Source: Escallonia rubra | Taxonomy: Eukaryota; Streptophyta; Magnoliopsida; Escalloniales; Escalloniaceae | Assembly: GCA_033065855.1 (NCBI GenBank) | Contig: JAVXUO010002571.1 | Span: 372,001 to 436,000 of the forward strand | Direction: 5' to 3' | DNA length: 64,000 nt | Shown here: positions 56,681 to 64,000 of the stretch, piece by piece | How the letters are laid out: every line of letters begins with the position of its first letter | Numbering within the stretch: the stretch's first letter is position 1 | Made by a program: the position numbers and the translations under genes | The notes under the pieces: generated by a model | What the model was told of the DNA's origin: nothing | What the model saw: only the letters and a program-made list of their open reading frames with translations | Databases searched by the model: none

Positions 56681-58883
56681 ATGAAAGGGAGCAAACTGTC
56701 TTGACCTCCGAGCTAACCCCCTGGGATTGAAGACTGCTAATAATACTAAAAATACAAGTTTCTCTTTAACGTAGATGGATCCCGTTGGGGTGGGATAGTA
56801 TTTAGTATTCAGTAATTCGTATTTTTTCAACTATGCCACTAAGGTCATTAAACCCGTTTGAGATCAGTCGTTAAGATAAACAAGCTAAAGTTTGAGTTTA
56901 TGGTGAAACTCATTAACTTATTGAACTCAACTCGATAAGAATTTTTTTAAAAAACTTTTTGATCGGATTGAACTCGTTTAAAATTGATTCGAGAGTCAAT
57001 CAAGTTAAACTTAGCCTTAATTTCAAACTGAAAAAGTTAAATCAACAAATCTCGAACGATCCTAAATTAAACTCCACTTAGCTCGGGTCACTTACGGCCC
57101 TGAGTAGACGATGCAATCTTGCTCGCCCGAACGAACAGTTAGCATTGTCTAGTGCCGTGTGACAGCATGCATAGGTAATCTTCTCTTACTATAGCTGCCA
57201 TCAACATCATAACCGCATACCAAAAGTGAACAGGATGAATCTCCAATCTGCCACTTTCCACCGAATTAACGTTAACTTTTTCAGTTTTCACTTGCATGGT
57301 AAAATCTTAAAAAGAACCCCAAACATTAAAAAAAAAAAAAAGGAAGGTCAATTCGCGCCATTTCTAACCTTAATGACTCAACGTTGACCCCACGTACGTT
57401 TTGTGAGTGGACCCCAACCCCCGCCTAACTCGCTAATTCAAAGGGAGTAGTCCCGTCCAATACCAAACACTAAAAGCAAAAAACATATTTTCTGGTCGGA
57501 ACATATTAATGTTAAAGAAATGAGGCAAATCAGCACAATGAGTGCGTCTCCATTCATTTGCCGACGATCTCGGCTTCGGTCCCACAAGCAGCAGCAGCAG
57601 CAGCAGCAGCAGCGGGCCCCACGCGTTATGCGAGAAGGGCGCGCTCGCGCGGGGATCTATTTTCTCTTCTCTGCAGTATCACCGTTGATCACGGAGATGG
57701 GCAGTCCCAAAGACCTACTAATCAATCTGGACCGTTGATGTCCAACGGGATTGACCCCAAAAATCGTCGGTGACCATTTTCCTGAACAGCCAAAAGGGCA
57801 ACCACAGTAACAGTCAATATGTATCAAGATTTGGAATCCTGAATCCTCTCTCGATTATGAGTAAGAACATAATTTTACCTCAGATGCTACAATCTAAGCT
57901 AAGCTCATATGCCATGGTGATACCCCTTTACGGTCGAAAAACAGAAAATGCACGATTAATAAGACTTACACTTTCTGTACGTTTATCGTAACCCTTTAAA
58001 CGGGACTAATAAAGAGAGTGGTGACACAATGGACTATTGTTGTTCAAACTAATAGCGGTGTAAGTTTTTACGACTGTCAATTCAAACAGTGTCAAATAAG
58101 TTTTTTATCTAGAACATATATCGCTCGCTACTCAGTTAAAATAGAACCGTATGCAGATGAATCTTGGTGTGACTATGGAGGCTCCATTAGCCGTTTCACC
58201 TAAAAGTTGGAAGCCCTCCTGGAATTATTCAATACAGTAATATAATTTTGCATATAAATAATAGTGTCTCTTCATATATTTAATTGAAAAGGCCATAAAC
58301 AGACATGCTCTGCAACCACTGTGTTGCTGCCTCCCTCAGTTTGTCTTCTCTCGTCTTTGTTGGTTGATCTTCTTTTCATGTCTTTGTAAGCACTATTTAT
58401 TAGACCTTCAAGATTATCAATCTTTCCTCCATAGCGAGAGAACATAAAAAGTTGGGAGAATTTTGGCACAGAAACTCCCTTCATACACCAATTTCGCTTT
58501 CCTATAGACCTATATATATGCAGTTTGCCAGGCAGGCAGTCCAACTAGGAGTTCACAGAAGAAGTTGCGGATAAATGGTGGGATTCTGATGATGATGACG
58601 ACGATGAGGTGTGCCTTGTTGGTGGTGAAATGAATTCGTGTCCTTTGAATATTTGCTGGCGGGAGTTTCGAGGCGATCTTTTGATGCCAAATTGAGTAAT
58701 ATACAGGTCACCCTACCTAGCTATATATGTCCAGAAATTTAATTGGGTCAATAAACCCATTGGCGTTCATTACCTTACTCCCTCTGGAAATCAAGACCCG
58801 TACCATATCTGGTTGAACAATTCTATTCTATTTCATTCTGCTGCGGAACTTTTGGCAGAGCCGACAAGTTTTGATTTTGACAA
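56681..58883. promoter_or_regulatory. Upstream region of the pPLAIII gene
   Basis: Holds an (AGC)9 repeat (57587-57613) and a possible TATA element (CTATATATG, about 58722) some 160 bp before the start codon. Minus frame 58272-58544 and + frames 57520-57991 have no domain and are not called. Confidence 0.4.
57587..57613 (+). repeat. (AGC)9 trinucleotide microsatellite
   Basis: Nine uninterrupted AGC units. It reads as poly-Gln or poly-Ala in short frames that match no protein. Confidence 0.95.
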
Positions 58884-61800
58884 ATGGGTTCTAATGGGGC
58901 GGAAATGCAAGAGCCTAGTATCGACACGGATAAGCTGAGCTACGAGATCTTTTCGATCTTAGAGAGCAAGTTTCTGTTCGGCTACGACGATCAGAAGCTC
59001 TGGATCCCCAAACAAATCGCTCCGGTGACGGAACAGACGAAATCCGAGGCGTACGTGACTCCGGCGGCGACGGACGACGGCGTTCAGGCGATTAAGAACC
59101 AGAGGGGCAAAATCTGCGTACTCAGCATCGACGGCGGCGGAATGCGAAGCATTTTGTCGGGCAAAGCCCTGGCATACCTCGAGCAGGCCTTGAAAGCGAA
59201 ATCCGGCAATCCAGACGCTAGAGTGGCAGATTATTTCGACGTCGCCGCCGGTACCGGCGTCGGAGGGATATTCACCGCGATGCTGTTCGGCACGAAGAAT
59301 AACAGCCGTCCGATTTTTCAGGCCGAGGAGACATGGAAGTTCTTGGTGGAGCAAGGGAAGCGGATTTACCGGAGCTCGGGCAGCGGCCTCCTCCGCCGGA
59401 TTTTTCGAGGCGGAGGCGGCAGCGGGACCGGCTCCGCTACGGCGGCGTTCGAAAAGGTGGTGAAGGAGGCTTTTACCTGTGACGGCAAGAGCTTGACCTT
59501 GAAAGACACGTTGAAGCCTGTTCTGATACCGTGCTATGACTTATCCAGCTCGGCTCCGTTCCTGTTTTCCCGAGCCGACGCCCTTGAAACAGACAGCTTC
59601 GATTTCCGTCTATGGGAGGTGTGTCGAGCCACGTCAGCCGAGCCGGCGTTCTTCGAGCCGGTCTCCATGCGGTCGGTCGACGGCCAAACGCGGTGTTTGG
59701 CCGTAGACGGCGGTCTGGCGATGAGCAACCCGACGGCGGCGGCCATAACTCACGTGCTTCACAACAAGCAGGAGTTTCCCTTCGTGCGGGGAGTGGAGGA
59801 CATTCTGGTACTTTCGCTGGGCACGGGTCAGCTGTTAGAAGCCAGCTACGGCTATGACCAGGTCAAAGGGTGGACGGCTAAGGACTGGGCTCGTCCCATG
59901 GCTCGTATCTCTGGCGACAGCTCCGCTGACATGGTGGACCACGCCGTGTCAATGGCGTTTGGTCAGGGCCGTAGCAGTAATTACGTCCGTATACAGGTAA
60001 CTTTAAGGCTTTTACTGTGTCTCCCCGGTCCATTTTGGTTTATCTGCGAGCCAATGTTAATTCCCTTATGCGTCACCATCTTTAATTGTTTCCGTTTCGT
60101 TTTGCTACTTTGAGTGCATGAGACTGGTTTGGACAGGCTGGTGGGTGCCTGGCAAAGGGGTGAATTGGGTTTTGGGGATTGTCTTTTGCTTGGATGGATG
60201 GCGATGGTTTTTTAGGCTGTTGTGAGCCAGCCTGACTCTGGCTTACTGGCTGGACTCACGCAATTAACTGCCCTTGGTTCGTGTGTGTTGGGGTGTGTGT
60301 GACCAAACACGTAGTGCGAGATGCCTGAGGGAAATTTGTGGCAGACAAAGTTAGCCAGTGGGCGTAACGTTGTTATTGGGCTCTGTTTCTCATTGCCAAC
60401 CAGTGGGCATCGTTTGGCTCGAGAGCAGATGGTGTAATTGATGTTTACTGTTTTACCTCAATTTGCACGCGTTGCAAGTTAAGCTAATTTGTCTTCTAAT
60501 TCGATGGGGCTTAAGTTTTGCTAAATCAAGCATGGTTCTGCCATTTGCTTTAAGCTGGTTGTAGCTGTCATCTCACATTGTTTTGACAGAAATCACATCT
60601 ATTGTGATAGTAGGATTAACCATTGGTAAACCTTTCCGAATATCGCAATAGATATTGTCGAAGGATTTAGCTACAGCTTTGTGCTTTTAGATACTCGCTG
60701 CTGATATAATCTAGTTTGGTCCGAGAATACCACCATACAGAACACATGGGAAAGGAGATCAGAGCCGCGATTGTGACATGGGCCTATTGCCACTTGGGTG
60801 TTACTTGGGAGAAGGTTGAATTAACTATACTGTTAAGCTGTTAGTTTTCTTGACTTGGTCCTGAGTCCTACATCTTCGCCTGAGAGGAAATATGGTTTTG
60901 TTTTTCATGTGGGGAGGACTGTTTTGCTTTGTTATTACATTTGTCGTACAAGTATGGCTGGGTAACTGAGATTTAAGCTTGCTAAAAGTAGAGAGTGATG
61001 CTAACTGGTTGGTGAAATTGATGTACATGCGGGTGTCATTTGAGGAAAGGCATGGCTTTCATGATTAGATAAGTGTTCTCATCAGGAGTCAGGACCGCTG
61101 TTTATGATATATGAATTGAGCTGGCAGGGCCAGGACGGTCTCTGGTTTTGATGTTCTTGCATTACACTTGAGCTTGTATACGACTAGTGGGGTTTTGGCA
61201 TCGTTTTCTCATGTGGTCCTGCCTTGATCATTGCACTTGCTAAAAAGCACATTTTCCTTTTCCCTGTTGTACAATGCAATGGTTTGGCTAAATCGTTTTT
61301 GGGGGAATAAGGCATCGTATGTCTCTGGCTGCAGCCACCTACTTGTGAAGCTCCTGATTCTTGACTGGTGTATTCTTTGCATCTTTTAATAAAACCTTGA
61401 GGAGTTAATGATGTGATAGATTAACATAACCAAGTCCTACCCAGGATCTAACCTTAGGTTTTTTGTCTGTGAAATTATTTAATAGTGGTAAGTAAACTGC
61501 CTTTTACTCGTATACTTGAAATACTTGGTGGATTTTGATCGATAGTTTTTGATCCCGTACTGTTTGGTGAAATGATTCAGTTTTAAGTTTTGACAGCAGA
61601 ATCTCACTTTTGGAGCACATCAGTTTAACTAAAACATTTGATTCTCATACATGTTTATTATGCATCTAAGCTCATTTATCTTTGCTGATTTCACATGACA
61701 GGCCAATGGTTCTAGCTTAGGTCGCTGTGTGGCCAATGTAGACTCCGATCCTAGTCCCAGCAATGTAAAGATGCTTGTAGGTATAGCTGACGAAATGCTG

Positions 61801-61971
61801 AAACAGAAAAATGTGGAATCTGTTCTATTTGGTGGTAAGAGGATCGGAGAGCAGAGCAATTTCGAGAAACTCGACTGGTTTGCCGGGGAACTTGTACTGG
61901 AGCATCAGAGGAGGAGCTGCCGTATAGCTCCCACTGTTGCATTCAAGCTAGCTAACCCAAAACCCACCTGA
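58884..61971 (+). CDS. pPLAIII: Patatin-related phospholipase A, pPLAIII class, 2 exons
   Basis: Exon 1 58884-59996 and exon 2 61702-61971 flank a 1705-bp GT-AG phase-0 intron; the product is 460 aa. The patatin domain starts with the oxyanion-hole motif DGGGMRSIL (Asp83-Gly86 onward). At the nucleophile elbow the sequence is GTGVG (residues 123-127) instead of GXSXG, so the usual Ser is Gly125. The second catalytic element, Asp275 in DGGLAMSNPT, is present. The Ser-less elbow is the hallmark of plant pPLAIII enzymes, which have been reported to release fatty acids from phospho- and galactolipids and to affect cell elongation and wall cellulose. There is no signal peptide, so it is cytosolic or membrane-associated. 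A Gly/Ser-rich loop (about residues 175-190) is typical. The first exon is markedly GC-rich compared with its surroundings. No defects. Confidence 0.95.
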
Positions 61972-64000
61972 AAAAAAAGAAAAAAAAAGAAAAGAAAAAT
62001 CAGTAAGCTCCCTTTCTACCCTTTTCCTACACAATATCTCTTGTATGTTCTCATCTCAGTCTGTATCAGTCATTTTCACATAAAAGCTACTACAATGTTA
62101 CTCATGATTGATAACAATAATGCCATAAGTCTTTTTTTTTTTTTTTTTCCCCTTGTAGTTTCTTAGGAGTTGGTCTTAGAAGTATAGATTTTGTAAATCA
62201 CAATCACGAGAAAATGTTAGTATTGGCTCTTTGTGCACTCGTGGGGCTCCTGCTTGTCACTTTCTTGATATTTTGAGGATCAAACGTTATAACAACCATG
62301 GTTGTTGCGTTAGTATAAGAGAAACTGTAGGGAAGCCCTTCCCTGTTGTCGGTCTACCGACACTAAAAAAAGAAAGAAGGGCTCTTGAGTCATTTGGTAG
62401 TAGAACCTGAAGAGAGTCAAGGAGGGCCGTGTGGTCATTTGAAGAGAATCATATCATGGTGGGTGCCTAGAGACAATGTCCGTAGTCCGAAAAAGGAAAG
62501 AGACTGTTCTTTGCTTCCCCTAACATGTTTGATTTGACTCTCTACGAATTACATTCTTTGCTCTTACTTTTTGAGCTGTGAACTGTACCTTTGACTTGAT
62601 TAGTTGGGGGGTATTGGGGTAATAGCAAATTTGGCTGCTTCCCTTAACTTTATTAGCATGCTTCCTTCCCCTTCCCCCCAGCCCCACAAATAAAGCAGCA
62701 GAGGAAATTTACAGACAGAATTCCAGAGATAAAGAGGCAATGAGGTAAACTTGGGCTCAGATAGACTTGGCCTTGTTCCCGACCAAATTCAACGGAGAAG
62801 GATGGGTCAAAACTGAAAAGAATGTTAGAATGGTTATGATGATAAAAAGAAGAGAAAGTTAAAGCCTGTATGGTTATGGTCTGCTGCTTTTATTTATCTG
62901 CAAGTTGTGTTTATAATACGTGCTCAACTGTGTGGAACTTGAAAGTTGAACCGGTGAATATTTGGAGCTTGCCCGTCGTGCTTGTTGGTTTTTCACTTAG
63001 AGGTCTCTTTCAATGTAAAACCATAGGGCACGCTTTTGCCCGTGAACCTTGACGCATCGGCAAGGTTGCTTTAATTTGACCTTAAAGTAATGGTTTTTAA
63101 AAAACGTAGAAACAGATTACTTCTGCCTTCACCCCACACTACACGGAAAAGTTATTCAGGGTACTCTTTTTCTTTTCAGTTTTCACCTTATGTTGGTCAC
63201 TGGCTTTAATTTTGCTTTATGTCTTGTTGGTAACAGTAAGTTCTCTTGTGAAATGCAGGGAAAGGAGAATTTGAACAAGAAAAGGAAGGAGTAATATGTA
63301 TAGTAACTTTTACTTTTGGAAGAGAGACGATAGGAACAGGAGAGGTGGTCAGCGAAATTAAGTGAAAAGGGCACTCGACTGTAAAAAGGATGGATGATCT
63401 TGGTGGGATTTCTTTGCCTCCCTGAGGACAGGCATTGTGGTGTCCACTCCACTTTCCCATTGCAAGGACACAGAAAAGCACTGTTAGTGTGCGCTGGAAC
63501 TTTTGAAGGTCGAAGACTGTGAATCCCATTTGAATCTTTTGGGTCCAGATGGGAACTTGGGGAAGGGGTTGCGGGAAATTGTTTCCTTGTTTCTTCCTTT
63601 GCCCACTTGTCATTCCCTTCTCTTCAAAATATTTTCAAGTCTCAAGATCGAGACTTGAGTGTGGGTGGTGGGCTACTTTGTGAAGAAACCCCACGTAATA
63701 TATAGAGCCACAGTACTTTGTCTAACCTTTGGCATTTTCTTTTCTTTGAGAAGTCTCTCTTGGTTTTGATTTCTTCTCTTTGAGATTTCAGGGGGGGGTC
63801 CCGTTTTTAAGCAACCGACCACATCTCCTTAGAGGGGATTGATGGATTTGTCAATACGGGATGGGAGTGGGACACTTCAATGTAAGAAAACAGAGCTTCT
63901 TTGTAATGTTGTTTCTTGAACGTTCATTGTAGGGAGGGCCCCTTTTCCTTGAAAATTTACTTTTTCAACTGCTCGTGACTGATGATCTTATGATTGATTT
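61972..64000. other. 3' flank of pPLAIII, no second gene seen
   Basis: An A-rich 3' UTR start, T runs at 62131-62148, and a small palindrome TGTCGGTCTACCGACA (62347-62362). The minus frames 63183-63613 (up to 135 codons) contain no recognisable domain and are not called. Confidence 0.5.

Noticed and set aside
57520..57773. Poly-Gln / poly-Ala frames over the AGC repeat
   Set aside because: Short, mutually overlapping, no conserved features; explained by the microsatellite.
58272..58544. 90-codon minus-strand frame upstream of pPLAIII
   Set aside because: No recognised domain, no supporting context; likely chance in the promoter region.
63206..63613. 135-codon minus-strand frame
   Set aside because: No domain or splice context, lies in the 3' flank of pPLAIII; overlaps another frame of similar length.

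Overview
The window is genomic DNA of a flowering plant, almost certainly a eudicot. The evidence is genes split by short GT-AG introns, plant-only families (FAR1-related MULE transposase, plant mobile domain, pPLAIII patatin, plastid-type Trp/Tyr permease), AT-rich intergenic DNA, and dense plant transposable elements (MULE, Tourist-like MITE, tRNA-type SINE, Ty3/gypsy with Arg-type primer sites). I cannot name the species. There are no operons, CRISPR arrays or convincing tRNA/rRNA genes.

Layout. 1-8.2 kb: a decayed, possibly two-gene Mutator-like element. A plant-mobile-domain/Ulp1 (C48) protease gene runs rightwards from before the window edge to 2513, and a FAR1/FRS-type MULE transposase pseudogene runs leftwards (6186-3905). 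They converge on a tandem array of about 7.6 units of 167-168 bp, and a large imperfect duplication lies upstream of the transposase. 8.2-14.2 kb: hairpins, a polypurine tract, CCA-rich low complexity, a 1.33 kb terminal-inverted-repeat element inside a (TA)n tract, and a Tourist-like MITE. 14.3-21.1 kb: a complete 12-exon protein disulfide isomerase gene (564 aa, two CGHC sites, KDEL end) followed in tandem by a single-exon proline-rich membrane-anchored wall protein. 22.4-37 kb: a repeat nest holding a possible MITE, a SINE with a 9-bp target-site duplication, one gypsy element on + decayed by nonsense codons, a second gypsy element on - joined head-on to it, inverted LTRs, and a LINE-like insertion with a 17-bp duplication. 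37.9-39.0 kb: a 1.1 kb MULE-type element with near-perfect 9-bp duplications. 41.5-47.0 kb: V-ATPase subunit G (+, 3 exons) convergent with a Trp/Tyr-type permease (-, 8 exons). 47-58.8 kb: gene-poor DNA with a 217-bp MITE, microsatellites, a second SINE copy and an LTR remnant. 58.9-62.0 kb: a two-exon patatin-related phospholipase of the pPLAIII class; the rest is its 3' flank.

The five intact host genes are unrelated single-copy loci acting in ER protein folding, the cell wall/plasma membrane, vacuolar acidification, plastid amino-acid transport and lipid acyl hydrolysis. I see no functional clustering. The most unusual region is the left-end pair of convergent transposon genes around a satellite-like array. 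Exon boundaries were derived by eye from splice signals and reading-frame continuity; no transcript or database comparison was possible.
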